A stretch of 64,000 nt of DNA from an uncultured delta proteobacterium (GCA_903911145.1 CAIWCD010000049.1:1-64000), one strand, 5' to 3'. Positions 22,218 through 33,371 are shown, counted from the stretch's first letter. The notes: generated from the sequence alone by a model not told the origin. A program made the numbers and translations.

Positions 22218-23027
22218 CTATCGAGGAACTATCCCGCCGTCCGGCTCGTCATCGGGCCGTGGCGGCGGACGCACGGCGTTCCACTGTTCAAGCGTCGGTT
22301 CAATCGACGTATCGATATCCCCGCCGATATTCGCGGATAGCAGCCCCGTGCAGGGCTCGTTCGTGCAATCGAGTTCGCTGCTGAGCGCAATTGCGCCCTG
22401 CTCCGTCGGCAGCGACGGTTTGACCAGACCCGCGCGGCATTCACGTCCGAAGGGCAACCAGAGCAGCGTATTGCCCGAGAGAATGCTGGCGCGCGCTTCC
22501 CAGCGTGCCTCCGGCGCCGTCTGCGTCGCGGGACAGACCGCGCGGACCGCCACGGCCGAACGCGCCGCACCGTGTGGACGCTTGACCTGGATATTCACGT
22601 GAACGGGACGCTCGAAACGAAAGCGAACCGTCGCGGGGCTTCGCGCATGGACAGGCGCAGAGCCGTCCTGCATCGCGCCGTGAAAGCGATCGGGAGGTCG
22701 CGCTTCGCAGAACCACATCTCCTTGGTCAGGCCCGGCCACTTTGTCTCCCCGAAGACGTCGCTGATGCCCGAGAACTTCCGCTCTCCGCGCGCATCGGAG
22801 CAACTCACCCGCGCTCCCATCACGGGCGCGCCGAGGTCGTCGACGACCTGAACATCGAGCGGTCCCGGCATCTCGAAGATGAGCCAGGCGACGCCGAAGA
22901 CGCTCCCGACCACGATGAGCGCGATGAGAAATTCGAAGCGACCCGGCAGGAGGTCCGCAGTCAGACGCGGCGAGAAGGCGCCTCCCTTACTCCGCGGCGC
23001 TTCCTCCCTGTTCGGCTCGTTCGTCAT
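22218..23027 (-). CDS. Hypothetical protein with one N-terminal transmembrane segment
   Basis: FEFLIALIVVGSVFGVAWLIFEMPGPLDVQVVDDLGAPVMGARVSCSD; Ig/CNA-like ectodomain pattern. Confidence 0.6.
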   Translation of the reverse strand: MTNEPNREEAPRSKGGAFSPRLTADLLPGRFEFLIALIVVGSVFGVAWLIFEMPGPLDVQVVDDLGAPVMGARVSCSDARGERKFSGISDVFGETKWPGLTKEMWFCEARPPDRFHGAMQDGSAPVHARSPATVRFRFERPVHVNIQVKRPHGAARSAVAVRAVCPATQTAPEARWEARASILSGNTLLWLPFGRECRAGLVKPSLPTEQGAIALSSELDCTNEPCTGLLSANIGGDIDTSIEPTLEQWNAVRPPPRPDDEPDGGIVPR

Positions 23028-23039
23028 CGAGAGAACGCG

Positions 23040-23549
23040 CTACTTCGTTGGTGCGGCAGGAGCAACGGGAGCAGCCACTGGCGGGGTCGGAGGCGTCGAC
23101 TGACCGGGCTTGTATCCATATCGAGGAGCCGAAGCAGGTCCGCAATCCATCGTCTCTTCGACGCCAGCGGCGCAGCTGTACTCCGCCTTCTTCTTGCAGA
23201 TGATCGGCTTGCCCGGCACGACGTGAACGCGCGCACGCAGGCAGCCGCGTCCTCGGTCGTGGCCGCTGTTGCCACCGCCCGCCGAGGCCATGAAGCCGAG
23301 ACTGATCTTGTTGAATCTGAGGTTGTAGTCGCCCTCGGGAACATTCAGCGCGCAGCCCGAACCGCTCGAGTGGCAGCTGTCTTCCTTGCCCTTGCCGGTG
23401 AGCGAATATTCGCCGGGGATCGACGTCCCGGCCTCGTCAACAACAGCCAGATCGGTGTCGGGCGAATCGCTCGCCGGGCGTGCTTCCGCGCAGGCGCCGA
23501 GAAGGAGCGCAAGGCCAATGAGTGCAGTGCGGGCAATCGGGGAATTCAC
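23040..23549 (-). CDS. Hypothetical lipoprotein
   Basis: Lipobox [16 protein letters not shown]; Cys-rich C-terminal region. Confidence 0.65.
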   Translation of the reverse strand: MNSPIARTALIGLALLLGACAEARPASDSPDTDLAVVDEAGTSIPGEYSLTGKGKEDSCHSSGSGCALNVPEGDYNLRFNKISLGFMASAGGGNSGHDRGRGCLRARVHVVPGKPIICKKKAEYSCAAGVEETMDCGPASAPRYGYKPGQSTPPTPPVAAPVAPAAPTK

Positions 23550-23920
23550 GGTTCGTACTCCGCGCGGTTGTTGTCGGTCTCGAAAACTTCCACTTTACAG
23601 ATGCGCACGCGCCCATCGTCGAAACGCTTGCCCAGGCCGGTGCAGATGAAGCGCGCCAGTTCCTCCGCCGTCGGATTCCACTCGGTGAACGGCGGCACCT
23701 CGTTCAGGTTGCGGTGGTCATACGGCGAAAGCAGCTCGAGCGCAGCCTGTTTGAGCAGCGAGAAATCGAGCACGTAACTGGTGCGGTCGAGCGCACGCGC
23801 CTCGGCATGAACGAGCACGCGATAGTTGTGCCCGTGCAGATCCTCGCAGCGGGTCTCCGAGAGACGGACCTGGTGGGCCGCGCAGAACCAGAGCTGCTTC
23901 GAGACGCGCCAGATCGGCAT
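23546..23920 (-). CDS. queD: 6-carboxytetrahydropterin synthase family
   Basis: FCAAHQVR...[17 protein letters not shown]...VLDFSLLK...[13 protein letters not shown]...[11 protein letters not shown]...VEVFET. Confidence 0.9.
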   Translation of the reverse strand: MPIWRVSKQLWFCAAHQVRLSETRCEDLHGHNYRVLVHAEARALDRTSYVLDFSLLKQAALELLSPYDHRNLNEVPPFTEWNPTAEELARFICTGLGKRFDDGRVRICKVEVFETDNNRAEYEP

Positions 23921-24655
23921 CTAGGCTTCGTCCCGATCGACCGCGTCTTCGTCCGTGGTGAGAAAGCCCCAGCGCACCAGCAGCTTCTTGCCACTCATCT
24001 CGAGCAGGCCTCGCCGCGCGAAGTCGCTGAGCGCGCGATTGACCGTCTCCCGGCTCGTGCCGATGAGGCCCGCCATCTCCTGCTGCGTGGGCCGGTGGCG
24101 GATGAGCAGGCCGACCTCGGCAGGCTCGCCCTGTTTCTTCGCGAGCTCGCGAATGGCGCGGGCGACGCGCGCATAGACATCGAGGAGCGCGAGATTTCCG
24201 ATCACCTCGTCCGCGTGGCGCAGACGGCGAGAGAGCTCAGCGAGCACGGCGAGGCTGGCGTTGGGACGCGACGCGAGATGGTTGCGGAACGCGACGCGAT
24301 CGAGTGTGAGCAGTTCGGAATTCTCGATGGCGACGACGTTGGCCGAGCGCGGCTTCTCGTCGAGCAGCGACATCTCGCCGAAGAAATCCCCAGCGCGCAG
24401 CAGCGAGAGGATGATCTCCCGCCCTGTGTCGCCGTAGAGCACGACCTTCACTTTGCCCTTGGCGATGACGAAGAGCGTGTCGCCCGAGTCTTCATGGCTG
24501 ACGATCACCGAACCGGCCTCGACGCTGCGCGAGCGCACGCGCGACGCGAGATCGGAGAGGTCGTCGGCCGGCAACTCGCGGAAGATCGAGACCTGGCGCA
24601 GCAGCGTTGTCGTGTCCAAGGTTCTCCCGTGCGCGAAGGGCGCGGATGCTGGCAC
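23921..24655 (-). CDS. Crp/Fnr family transcriptional regulator
   Basis: cNMP-binding domain ([52 protein letters not shown]) plus HTH ([29 protein letters not shown]). Confidence 0.92.
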   Translation of the reverse strand: MPASAPFAHGRTLDTTTLLRQVSIFRELPADDLSDLASRVRSRSVEAGSVIVSHEDSGDTLFVIAKGKVKVVLYGDTGREIILSLLRAGDFFGEMSLLDEKPRSANVVAIENSELLTLDRVAFRNHLASRPNASLAVLAELSRRLRHADEVIGNLALLDVYARVARAIRELAKKQGEPAEVGLLIRHRPTQQEMAGLIGTSRETVNRALSDFARRGLLEMSGKKLLVRWGFLTTDEDAVDRDEA

Positions 24656-24682
24656 TCCCCGCCTGCGCGATCAAGAGAGCTG

Positions 24683-24697
24683 CGCGATCGAATCGCG
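24683..24697. promoter_or_regulatory. Perfect palindrome in the crp/fnr-thiS divergent intergenic region
   Basis: CGCGAT-CGA-ATCGCG. Confidence 0.35.
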
Positions 24698-24763
24698 ATT
24701 TCACAATGGGCGAGCCGTCGCACGCCGCTTGCTCAAGCCCGGTGGTTGCCCTATCACCCACGC

Positions 24764-24964
24764 ATGCGTGCGACGCTCAATGGAGAGCCGATCGAACTTC
24801 CCGAACCGCTGACGGTGTCGGGGCTCCTCGCGCACCTCGGCGTGCGCAGCGAGCGGGTTGCGGTCGAGCGCAATGGCGCCGTGATCAAGCGGGCCCGCCA
24901 CGGAGAAGAACAGCTCGCGGATGGGGACGTGCTCGAGGTGGTTTCGTTCGTCGGCGGCGGTTAA
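24764..24964 (+). CDS. thiS: Sulfur carrier protein ThiS
   Basis: [67 protein letters not shown]-terminal GG; lies inside longer ORF 23522-24964. Confidence 0.9.
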   Translation: MRATLNGEPIELPEPLTVSGLLAHLGVRSERVAVERNGAVIKRARHGEEQLADGDVLEVVSFVGGG

Positions 24965-24969
24965 CGAAT

Positions 24970-24991
24970 TTCGATAACGCTCGTTATCGAA
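24970..24991. promoter_or_regulatory. Perfect 10-bp inverted repeat in the thiS-thiG intergenic leader
   Basis: TTCGATAACG-CT-CGTTATCGAA. Confidence 0.4.
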
Positions 24992-25010
24992 TGGTTGTCG
25001 GAGGCAAGCA

Positions 25011-25814
25011 ATGGCGCAGGACGAATCGTTGGTGCTCGCAGGGCGCAGCTTCCGGTCCCGCCTCGTCGTCGGCACAGGACGGTATCGCGACTTTCCCACC
25101 ATGCAGGCGGCTCTCGTTGCCAGTGGCGCGGAGATGGTCACGGTCGCTGTGCGCAGGCTTGATCTCGCTGCGAAGGGCGAGGCGTCGCTGCTGCACTGGA
25201 TCCCGCAGGGGATGCAGCTGTTGCCCAACACGGCCGGCTGCTTTACCGCGGACGACGCGGTGCGGACGTGCCGGCTCGCGCGTGAACTCCAAATCGGGGG
25301 AGAGCGGCCGCTGGTGAAGCTCGAGGTCTTGAGCGATCCGAAGACGCTGCTGCCCGACGGAGAGGAGACGCTTGCGGCGGCGCGCATCCTCGTCAAGGAG
25401 GGCTTCGACGTGCTGCCGTACACGAGCGACGATCCGGTGCTCGCGCGGAAACTCGAGGACGCTGGCTGCGCGGCAGTGATGCCACTCGGCGCGCCGATCG
25501 GAAGCGGGCTGGGCCTGCGCAATCCATACGCGCTGCAGATGATTCTCGAGCACGCGAAGGTCCCTGTGATCGTCGACGCCGGCGTGGGTACCGCGAGCGA
25601 CGCCGCCATCTGCATGGAACTGGGCGTATCGGGCCTGCTCATCAACACCGCGATCGCGTGCGCGACGGATCCGGTCGCGATGGCGACCGCAATGAAGCTC
25701 GCGACCGAGGCCGGACGGCTCGCATTCCGCGCGGGGCGCATTCCGCGCAAGCTCTACGGAAACGCCTCGAGCCCGCTCGGCGGAGTGATTGGCGGCGAGC
25801 CGGCGCGGTCGTGA
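25011..25814 (+). CDS. thiG: Thiazole synthase
   Basis: [99 protein letters not shown]. Confidence 0.94.
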   Translation: MAQDESLVLAGRSFRSRLVVGTGRYRDFPTMQAALVASGAEMVTVAVRRLDLAAKGEASLLHWIPQGMQLLPNTAGCFTADDAVRTCRLARELQIGGERPLVKLEVLSDPKTLLPDGEETLAAARILVKEGFDVLPYTSDDPVLARKLEDAGCAAVMPLGAPIGSGLGLRNPYALQMILEHAKVPVIVDAGVGTASDAAICMELGVSGLLINTAIACATDPVAMATAMKLATEAGRLAFRAGRIPRKLYGNASSPLGGVIGGEPARS

Positions 25815-26440
25815 ACGATCGTCACACCCAGTTGCCTGCTGCGCTGCGGCTGATTCTCATCGCGGAGGATTCGCGTGGAGTTGCTGCGGCGCTCGCACAG
25901 TTCGGTCGCGGAGTCGCGGCCGTGCAGTTGCGTGCGCCCGGCCTGTCGGCGCGACTGCTTCTCTCGCGAGCCAGGGAGTTGCGCGACCTCTGCACGAGCC
26001 ACGGCGCCGCGCTCATGATCAATGATCGCGTCGACGTCGCGCTCGCTGCTGGAGCCAACGGAGTGCATCTTCCCACTCGGGGGATGGACGTGACTGACGT
26101 GCGAACACTATTCGCGAGCGCGGGCCGCGAGGCGATCGTTGGCTGTTCGTGCCACAGCCCGTCCGAGCGCGATGCGGCCGAGCGAGCCGGAGCGGACTAC
26201 GCGTTCTACAGCCCGATCTGGGATGTCCCTGGCAAGGGCCCAGCTCTCGGTCTCGATGCGCTCGCCCTTGCTGCGCGCGGTCGCGCGCTTCCTCTGTTCG
26301 CGCTTGGCGGAGTGACCGCAGCCAACGTCCGCGCCGTGATCTCCGCTGGTGCGCGCGGCGTTGCCTGCCTTCGATCCATCCTTCACGCAGACGATCCAGC
26401 AGCGGCCGCAGCCGGATTCGCATCCGTACTCCCAACATGA
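25811..26440 (+). CDS. thiE: Thiamine phosphate synthase (GTG start)
   Basis: [85 protein letters not shown]. Confidence 0.88.
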   Translation: MNDRHTQLPAALRLILIAEDSRGVAAALAQFGRGVAAVQLRAPGLSARLLLSRARELRDLCTSHGAALMINDRVDVALAAGANGVHLPTRGMDVTDVRTLFASAGREAIVGCSCHSPSERDAAERAGADYAFYSPIWDVPGKGPALGLDALALAARGRALPLFALGGVTAANVRAVISAGARGVACLRSILHADDPAAAAAGFASVLPT

Positions 26441-27813
26441 AACGATCTGGCCTCACACTGCTCCCGACCGCAGCCCGCGCGGGTTTCTGCGTGTTCGGAT
26501 GCTTCGCCGTGCTGCTCTCCCCTGCCCGCGCCGACGACACCCGCTACCAGGACTATCCGGTTGGCTCCCGCGCGATGGCTCTTGGCGGCGCGTTCACCGC
26601 GCTCTCCGACGATCCCTCGGGCCTCACCTACAATCCCGCCGGGCTCGTCGACACACACAAGATGAACGTCAACGTCTCCTCGTCGCTCTACGGACTCGAG
26701 CGGCAGGGACGCGGCGGCGCGAAGCTCGTCGACAAGGGCACCTTCTCTCTGGCTACGCTCGCGACGCTCAACGTGATTCCCGGAGAGGCGGGAACGGTCA
26801 AAGGATTCGGCAGCGAGACGGACGACGGCGCGACCTATGCTCTCGGTGTCGACGTCACCGTCCCGAGTTTCCGCGACTACGGCACCGACGCGACCGCGCC
26901 CACCGTGCTGCACACGCGCGTCTTCGATCGCACCTTCGACGCAGCTGCCGGCGGCGCCGTGCGGCTCGACCAGAACTGGAGCGTCGGCTTCGCGCTCCAC
27001 TTCAATCTCCGCCTCTTCGCTGACACGGAGGACGCGCTCGTCAGCGATGGTGGCGCAGATCCACGCGTCGGCGTCTATCACGCTGAGGCTACGTTCACGA
27101 ACGCGGCGCTCTCGGTCACAGGTGGAGCGAAGCTCCGACTAAACGGATGGCTCTACGGCGCGTCGCTGAGCACCCCCGGTGTTCGCGTCTACTCCTCCGG
27201 ATCGGTGCAGGTGCAGGACGTACGTACCGATCCAACCGCGCCTCCGCCGCACACGACCGTCACTCTGCTCGACACGACGAACGTCGAGAGCGCGACGGGG
27301 ATCCCGTTCGTGCTTCGTCTGGGCGCCGCGCGAGTGGAGCCGCATCACTGGACCGCGTCGGCGCAACTCACGCTCGATCTCCCGACGGCGTACGACCGCT
27401 TCGTGCTCGCGACCAACGTCGCCGATCGGCTTCAGTTGCAGACCCACGTCACGCGACACGCAGTGCTCAACGCGAATCTCGGCGGCGAATATCTCGTCAA
27501 CTCGACACTCGCAGTGGCGCTCGGGGCTTTCACCGACTTCTCCACGGCGCCCGACCTGCAGGCCAACCGCGACGGTTCGCTCGCCTCAAGCAGCAGCCAC
27601 CTTGAGCACGTATCGCTCTATGGCGGCACGGCATCGCTCGGCTTCATCGGGCAGCATTCGATCACGCGCCTCGGCCTTTCGATGAGCTACGGCCGCGGCG
27701 AGGAAGCGGTGCCAAACGACCCCACCGGCGTCTCCGATCCAAACGGATACACGCTCTCGGCAGTGTCGCAGTTGATGCTCTACGTCTTCCTCGCAGGAAC
27801 GTTCCGTTACTAA
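26437..27813 (+). CDS. OMPP1/FadL/TodX-like outer membrane protein
   Basis: Signal peptide; PVGSRAMALGGAFTALSDDPSGLTYNPAGL is typical of the family; beta-barrel-like sequence. Confidence 0.8.
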   Translation: MKRSGLTLLPTAARAGFCVFGCFAVLLSPARADDTRYQDYPVGSRAMALGGAFTALSDDPSGLTYNPAGLVDTHKMNVNVSSSLYGLERQGRGGAKLVDKGTFSLATLATLNVIPGEAGTVKGFGSETDDGATYALGVDVTVPSFRDYGTDATAPTVLHTRVFDRTFDAAAGGAVRLDQNWSVGFALHFNLRLFADTEDALVSDGGADPRVGVYHAEATFTNAALSVTGGAKLRLNGWLYGASLSTPGVRVYSSGSVQVQDVRTDPTAPPPHTTVTLLDTTNVESATGIPFVLRLGAARVEPHHWTASAQLTLDLPTAYDRFVLATNVADRLQLQTHVTRHAVLNANLGGEYLVNSTLAVALGAFTDFSTAPDLQANRDGSLASSSSHLEHVSLYGGTASLGFIGQHSITRLGLSMSYGRGEEAVPNDPTGVSDPNGYTLSAVSQLMLYVFLAGTFRY

Positions 27814-27821
27814 GGCGTGCG

Positions 27822-28616
27822 CTATCGCGGCGCGCCGACCTGCTCGAGAAACGCACTGCTTCGCGGAGTCCGGCCAAGCTGGTGGACGAGAAACGCACCG
27901 AGCACGATTCCGGCCTGCGCGGCAGCCTCTTCGAACGCGCGCGCATCCGCGGGTCGGCCGCTTCCGTCAGCAGACAGTGGCGTCTCTGCCCCCTCGAGTC
28001 CCCGCTGCTGAAGCTGTTCGAGCAGCGCTCTTGGGCCGCGCCCCAACGCGAGCGCGCCAGGCGGAGTGCAGCTCGAGCAGACAAGCCCTCCCGCCGCTGG
28101 ATCAAGCGCAGCGCGGCCCGGAGCTACTTCATCGCCACAGCGCGCGCAGGCATCGAGCTGCGGCGCGAGCCCCGAAGCGGAGAGAAACGCGAGCTCGAGC
28201 GCACGCAATCTCGCGGAGGTCGCCGGCGACACCGCAAGTGAGAGGAGAAAACCTGCCAGCGCTTCGAAGAGTCCGTCTGCGGGTTCGTGCTCCCGGGTCA
28301 GATCGTGGGCGAGTTCTGATGCGTAGCCAGCATGGGCGAGACGATGCAGATCATCGCGCAGCCCCGCGTGCGCCTCGACAACATGCGACTCACGCAGCGA
28401 GAGCAACTGCGCCCCGGCGCGCGCCGAAACGAGGATTTCACAGAGCTGAAACGGCTCGAGCGCGCTGCCGAATCGACGCTTGCTCGAGCGCGCGCCGCGC
28501 GCGAAGACCGCGATCCGACCACGCCCCCGCGCGAGAAACTGCACGACCTGATCGCTGTCTCCATACGGAAGCGCACGCAGCACCAGCGCAGTGAGCCGTT
28601 GCGCCCGCAGATCCAT
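27822..28616 (-). CDS. recO: DNA repair protein RecO
   Basis: TALVLRALPYGDSDQVVQFLARGRGRIAVFARGARSSKRRFGSALEPF; CxxC pairs CARCGDE and CSSC. Confidence 0.88.
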   Translation of the reverse strand: MDLRAQRLTALVLRALPYGDSDQVVQFLARGRGRIAVFARGARSSKRRFGSALEPFQLCEILVSARAGAQLLSLRESHVVEAHAGLRDDLHRLAHAGYASELAHDLTREHEPADGLFEALAGFLLSLAVSPATSARLRALELAFLSASGLAPQLDACARCGDEVAPGRAALDPAAGGLVCSSCTPPGALALGRGPRALLEQLQQRGLEGAETPLSADGSGRPADARAFEEAAAQAGIVLGAFLVHQLGRTPRSSAFLEQVGAPR

Positions 28617-28655
28617 CGATGCGCCTTCGTGCCTGCGAGGACCGCTGGCGCGCGA

Positions 28656-28874
28656 CTAGCGACGACCCGGCGCGCTCGGCACCGGCGCAAACTCATCGAT
28701 CGCGAGCGGCTGCGGTCCCGGCACGATCCCGGCGATGTCCGGGTCGACGCCATCTTCCACCACGCGCCCGTCCTTCTCCTTCTGGCGCTGCTCCTTCTTC
28801 TCAGCCTTCTCGCGCTTCTTCTCCTCGCGAGAGAGCTCCTTCTGCCGTTTGGTGGGCCCCGTGTTGCGGTACAT
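28656..28874 (-). CDS. Small highly charged hypothetical protein
   Basis: MYRNTGPTKRQKELSREEKKREKAEKKEQRQKEKDGR..., 72 aa. Confidence 0.5.
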   Translation of the reverse strand: MYRNTGPTKRQKELSREEKKREKAEKKEQRQKEKDGRVVEDGVDPDIAGIVPGPQPLAIDEFAPVPSAPGRR

Positions 28875-28984
28875 GACTACCTCCAGAGGAGCACTCTTTT
28901 AGTCGCAAAGCGCGCCGTCGGCGAGAGAATCAATCGGCCGGCGGACATTCGCAGAGCGAAGCACGAGCCGAGTCGCGACGATCC

Positions 28985-29758
28985 CTAGCGAAGGAAGGCG
29001 AGCGGATCCTGCGGACGCGACGCGACGCGCACCTCGAAATGAACGTGCGGACCGGTCGCGTTTCCCGTGCTGCCAACCCGTGCGATCGGCTGGCCGCGCT
29101 GGACGTGGTCTCCGATCGCGACGAGGTTCTCGCTGTTGTGCGCGTAGACGGTGATCAGGTCACCCGTGTGCTCGACGAGGATGATCCTTCCGTACCCGTG
29201 CTGTTCGCCGACAAAGAGCACTGTGCCGTCGGCCGCAGCGACGATGGTCGTGCCAGCGGGGGCGGCGAGATCGAGGCCGTCGTGGTGCTCGCTGCCGCGC
29301 TGTCCGAATGACGAAAAAATCACGCCCCGCACGGGCCAGAGCAGTCGTGCTCCGCCGCCCGCCTGCGTGCTGCTCAGGTTGAAGGACGTGGAATCGGCCA
29401 CGGTCGCAGGCGGGTTCGAATCGCGTTCGGCTGCGCGCTTGCCCGGAATGAAGAGCGCGCGCCCGACTTCGAGCGTGGTCGGATCGATGATCGCATTCTC
29501 TGACGCGATCGACTCGACCGAGACCCCTTCAGCCATCGCGATCCGGTAGAGCGTCTCACCTGACGCGACCACGTGCGTGTGGCCCGCCTGCGTCGCCTGC
29601 GGCACGAGCGGCGCATTCTCGATGCCCGCGGAGCGTGCATGCGCGCAACCGAGCGCGCCAACCTGCGAAGCAATCCCGAGCAGGCTGAGCAAGGCCCAGC
29701 GCACGATCACCGAGCGCGGTTGGTGCTTCGTCAGCCCTTCATTCCCGGCAGATCCCAT
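28985..29758 (-). CDS. LysM + M23 (LytM) peptidase-domain protein, NlpD-like
   Basis: LysM THVVASGETLYRIAMAEGVSVESIASENAI; M23 FGQRGSEHHDGLDLAAPAGTTIVAAADGTV...VGSTGNATGPHVHFEVR. Confidence 0.92.
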   Translation of the reverse strand: MGSAGNEGLTKHQPRSVIVRWALLSLLGIASQVGALGCAHARSAGIENAPLVPQATQAGHTHVVASGETLYRIAMAEGVSVESIASENAIIDPTTLEVGRALFIPGKRAAERDSNPPATVADSTSFNLSSTQAGGGARLLWPVRGVIFSSFGQRGSEHHDGLDLAAPAGTTIVAAADGTVLFVGEQHGYGRIILVEHTGDLITVYAHNSENLVAIGDHVQRGQPIARVGSTGNATGPHVHFEVRVASRPQDPLAFLR

Positions 29759-30513
29759 GACGCGATCTCCTCGACGAGCGCCTCCTTTGTGAGGTCGAGA
29801 TGCAGAGGGGTCACCGAGATGCAGCGGTCGTCGTAGACCGCATCGCAGTCGCTTCCGGGGACCTTCTCGTGCGCCTGCTCGTCGCCCCCAATCCAGTAGT
29901 ACGGCCGACCGCGGGGGTCCACTTTCTGGACGACGGCCGCCGAGTAGGTGCGCCTCCCGAGTCGCGTCGCGCGCACGCCCTGGGGCACTCCGCCCGGTAC
30001 GTTGATGTTGAGGAGATTCCCTCTCGCAAGTCCGCGTTTCGCGACCTGCGCGACGAGTGCGTGCGCGAACGAAGCTGCGTGCGAATAGTCGAACTGTCCG
30101 CGCCCGGTGAGCGAGAAGGCGATCGCGGGGAAGCCAAGCAGGGCGCCCTCGCGCGCTGCTGCGACGGTGCCGGAATAGTGCACGTCCTGCGCGAGATTTC
30201 CGCCCCGATTGATGCCGCTGGCGACAAGATCGGGCGGCGATCCCTTAAGCAGATGATTCACCGCGAGATAGACCGCGTCGGTCGGAGTTCCGTCGACGCA
30301 GTAACGCACGATCTCTCCGGTGCCGTCGGGCCTCGGCCAGGACGGAACCTGATCGATGCGCAGAGGGCGATGCAGCGAGATCGAGTGACTGCTGGCGCTC
30401 TGCTCGCGGTCCGGCGCGCAGACAATCACCTCGCCCAAAGGAGAGAGCGCCTCGGCGAGCGCGCGCAGGCCGGGCGCCTCGACGCCGTCATCATTGCTCA
30501 AGAGAATGCGCAT
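29731..30513 (-). CDS. surE: 5'/3'-nucleotidase SurE
   Basis: MRILLSNDDGVEAPGLRALAEAL, APDREQSASSHSISLHRPLR, VASGINRGGNLAQDVHYSGTVAAAREG. Confidence 0.95.
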   Translation of the reverse strand: MRILLSNDDGVEAPGLRALAEALSPLGEVIVCAPDREQSASSHSISLHRPLRIDQVPSWPRPDGTGEIVRYCVDGTPTDAVYLAVNHLLKGSPPDLVASGINRGGNLAQDVHYSGTVAAAREGALLGFPAIAFSLTGRGQFDYSHAASFAHALVAQVAKRGLARGNLLNINVPGGVPQGVRATRLGRRTYSAAVVQKVDPRGRPYYWIGGDEQAHEKVPGSDCDAVYDDRCISVTPLHLDLTKEALVEEIASWDLPGMKG

Positions 30514-30587
30514 CGTCGGTCGCCTTCCGTCATCTGATTTCCAATTCGACTGCATCGTCGGACGCAGATCATCGGATACTCCCATTC

Positions 30588-30959
30588 ATGCCTCGAAGTC
30601 CTCGACGTTCCGATCCACATCACGACACCGGCACGGCGGTTGTCGAGCGGGCGAAGGCGCGCACCGCGAAGCCGCGCATGTGGCGCGTGCTGCTTCACAA
30701 CGATGATTTCACGACGCAGGAGTTCGTCATCGCGGTCCTCACGACGGTCTTCAACAAGCAGGAGTCCGAGGCGGTTGAGTTGATGCTCGACGTGCACTTC
30801 CGTGGCGCCTGCCTTGCCGGCGTGTACACTCGAGAGGTGGCGGAGACGAAGGTCGACACGGTCGAGAAGTTGGCCCAGGCGGCCGAGTTCCCCTTCCTGG
30901 CGACGATGGAGCCCGATGATGATGCGGGCCGCGGCGATACATCTGGACACGATTCGTAA
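30588..30959 (+). CDS. clpS: ATP-dependent Clp protease adaptor ClpS
   Basis: MWRVLLHNDDFTTQEFVIAVLTTVF...GACLAGVYTREVAETKV. Confidence 0.95.
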   Translation: MPRSPRRSDPHHDTGTAVVERAKARTAKPRMWRVLLHNDDFTTQEFVIAVLTTVFNKQESEAVELMLDVHFRGACLAGVYTREVAETKVDTVEKLAQAAEFPFLATMEPDDDAGRGDTSGHDS

Positions 30960-30984
30960 CTTTGTAACCTGAGGTTCTGACGTC

Positions 30985-33366
30985 ATGGCACTGGGCATCA
31001 CCAAAGAGCTGGAATCGACGCTTCGGATGGCGATCGCGGAAGCGAAGGCGCGCAGGCACGAGCACGTCACGCTCGAACATCTGCTCTATGCGCTCATGCG
31101 CGATCCCGTCGCATCGCGTCTGCTCAAGACGTGCGGCGTGCGGCTCATCGAGCTTCGCAAGCAACTCGAGCAGCACATGGACGAGACGCTCGACGTCGTT
31201 CCCGAAGGCCAGGAGCGCGAACCGGAGCAGACCATCGCGTTCCATCGCGTGCTCGAGCGCGCCGCGATGCAGGTGCAGTCGTCGGGCAATGAGCAGATCG
31301 ACGGCGGCAATGTGCTGATCGCGATCTTCAAGGAGCGTGAGTCGCACGCGGTCTACCTCCTCGAGCGCCAGGGCGTGACGCTGCTTGGCCTGCGGCGCGC
31401 GATCGCGCACGGGCCGCTCAAGGTGCGTGACCCCGAATCGCTCAAGTCGCTTGACGAAGATGAGACCGACGAGGCCGAAGGCGAAGAGGAGCATCGCGCG
31501 CACACGCACGGAGACGACGACGATGCCGAGATGGCCGACGACCCGCTCGCGGCCTACACGGTCGATCTGATCGCGCGGGCCGCGGCTGGCAAGATCGATC
31601 CGCTGATCGGTCGCGCTGCGGAACTTGAACGCACGATTCAGGTGCTCTGCCGGCGCCGCAAGAACAACCCGATCTTCGTCGGTGAGAGCGGCGTGGGAAA
31701 GACCGCGATCGCCGAAGGCCTCGCGCTGCGCCTCAACGCGGGCGAGGTCCCGGAGGTGCTCAAGGGCGCCCCGCTCTACTCGCTCGATCTCGGCGCGCTG
31801 ATGGCGGGGACGAAATTTCGCGGGCAGTTCGAGGAGCGGCTCAAGGGCGTAATCAAGGCGCTGCAGGAGAAGCCTGGCGCGATCCTCTTTATCGACGAGA
31901 TCCATATGCTCGTCGGTGCGGGTGCGACGACAGGCGGGAGCATGGACGCCTCGAATCTGCTCAAGCCTGCGCTCGCGGATGGTTCCCTGCGCTGCATCGG
32001 TTCGACGACGTTTCAGGAGTTCAAGGCCTCGTTCGATCGCGATCGCGCGCTCTCGCGCCGCTTCCAGAAGATCGAGATCCTCGAGCCGACGCAGGCTGAG
32101 GCGGTGCTGATCCTTCAAGGTCTCAAGAGTCGATACCAGGAGCATCACGGCGTGACGTATTCGGACGCCGCGCTAACGGCAGCGGTGGAGCTCGCTGCCA
32201 AGCATCTCAAGGATCGCCACCTTCCCGACTCGGCGATCGACGTGATCGATGAAGCAGGCGCGGCAGAGCGCTTGAAGCTCGCTGCCGATCGCGTCGCGCA
32301 GATTGACGTGACGCAGATCGAAGCTGTCGTCTCGAAGATGGCCCGCGTGCCTGCGCGCACGATCTCGAAGGACGACAAATCGTCTCTGCGCGATCTCTCG
32401 ACGGAGCTGAAGAAGGTCGTCTACGGGCAGGACGCGGCGATCGAGTCGATCACCTCCGCGATCCTTCTCGCCCGCTCTGGGCTTGGCTCGCCGACGAAGC
32501 CGATCGGCAGCTTCCTCTTCTCCGGGCCTACGGGCGTGGGCAAGACGGAGCTCGCCAAGCAGCTCGCGCGCATCATGGGCGTGCCGCTGATCCGCTTCGA
32601 CATGTCCGAGTACATGGAGAAGCACACCGTGAGCCGCCTGATTGGCGCGCCTCCGGGATATGTCGGCTTCGATCAGGGTGGACTGCTCACCGACGCGATC
32701 CGCAAGAGTCCGCACGCGGTGCTGCTGCTCGACGAGGTGGAGAAGGCGCACCCCGATCTCTTCAACATCCTGCTTCAAGTGATGGACCACGCGACGCTCA
32801 CCGACAACAACGGGCGCGCGGCCGACTTCCGACACGTGGTGATCATCTACACGACCAATGCGGGCGCGCGGGAGATGTCGGCGGGGCGGATGGGCTTCGG
32901 CGGCAGCGGACCGAACTTCACCGTCACTGGAACGCAGCTCGAAGGAAACAACGAGAGCTTCTCGATCGACGGCGGCAAGGGCGGCGCAGCGAAGCAGGCG
33001 ATCGAGCGCACGTTCAGTCCTGAGTTCCGCAACCGTCTCGACGCGTGGGTCGCGTTTGGCTCGCTGCCCACCGACGTGATCGAGAAGATCGTCGACAAGC
33101 AGATCGATGAACTGCGCGCGCAGCTTGTGGAGAAGCACGTCGTGTTGAAAATGTCGCCCGGTGCGCGGCTCTGGCTCGCGGAGCACGGCTTCTCGGCTGC
33201 ATTCGGCGCGCGCCCGATGGGACGGCTGATCCAACAGAGCGTGAAGAAGCCGCTGGCCGAGAAGATCCTCTTCGGCGAATTGCAGGGCGGCGGCATCGCG
33301 ACGCTCGAGGTCGACGAGGACAAACTTGTCATTCGCGCCGAGGCGCCGCCGGTCGCGCGGGCCTGA
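30985..33366 (+). CDS. clpA: ATP-dependent Clp protease ATP-binding subunit ClpA
   Basis: Two AAA modules: [15 protein letters not shown] and [17 protein letters not shown]; Clp_N repeats; [18 protein letters not shown]. Confidence 0.95.
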   Translation: MALGITKELESTLRMAIAEAKARRHEHVTLEHLLYALMRDPVASRLLKTCGVRLIELRKQLEQHMDETLDVVPEGQEREPEQTIAFHRVLERAAMQVQSSGNEQIDGGNVLIAIFKERESHAVYLLERQGVTLLGLRRAIAHGPLKVRDPESLKSLDEDETDEAEGEEEHRAHTHGDDDDAEMADDPLAAYTVDLIARAAAGKIDPLIGRAAELERTIQVLCRRRKNNPIFVGESGVGKTAIAEGLALRLNAGEVPEVLKGAPLYSLDLGALMAGTKFRGQFEERLKGVIKALQEKPGAILFIDEIHMLVGAGATTGGSMDASNLLKPALADGSLRCIGSTTFQEFKASFDRDRALSRRFQKIEILEPTQAEAVLILQGLKSRYQEHHGVTYSDAALTAAVELAAKHLKDRHLPDSAIDVIDEAGAAERLKLAADRVAQIDVTQIEAVVSKMARVPARTISKDDKSSLRDLSTELKKVVYGQDAAIESITSAILLARSGLGSPTKPIGSFLFSGPTGVGKTELAKQLARIMGVPLIRFDMSEYMEKHTVSRLIGAPPGYVGFDQGGLLTDAIRKSPHAVLLLDEVEKAHPDLFNILLQVMDHATLTDNNGRAADFRHVVIIYTTNAGAREMSAGRMGFGGSGPNFTVTGTQLEGNNESFSIDGGKGGAAKQAIERTFSPEFRNRLDAWVAFGSLPTDVIEKIVDKQIDELRAQLVEKHVVLKMSPGARLWLAEHGFSAAFGARPMGRLIQQSVKKPLAEKILFGELQGGGIATLEVDEDKLVIRAEAPPVARA

Positions 33367-33371
33367 GGTCG

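Noticed and set aside
24656-24763. TPP riboswitch upstream of thiS
   Set aside because: No THI-box-like CUGAGA or ACCUGAUCUGG core was recognised. A covariance-model scan would be needed to exclude it fully.
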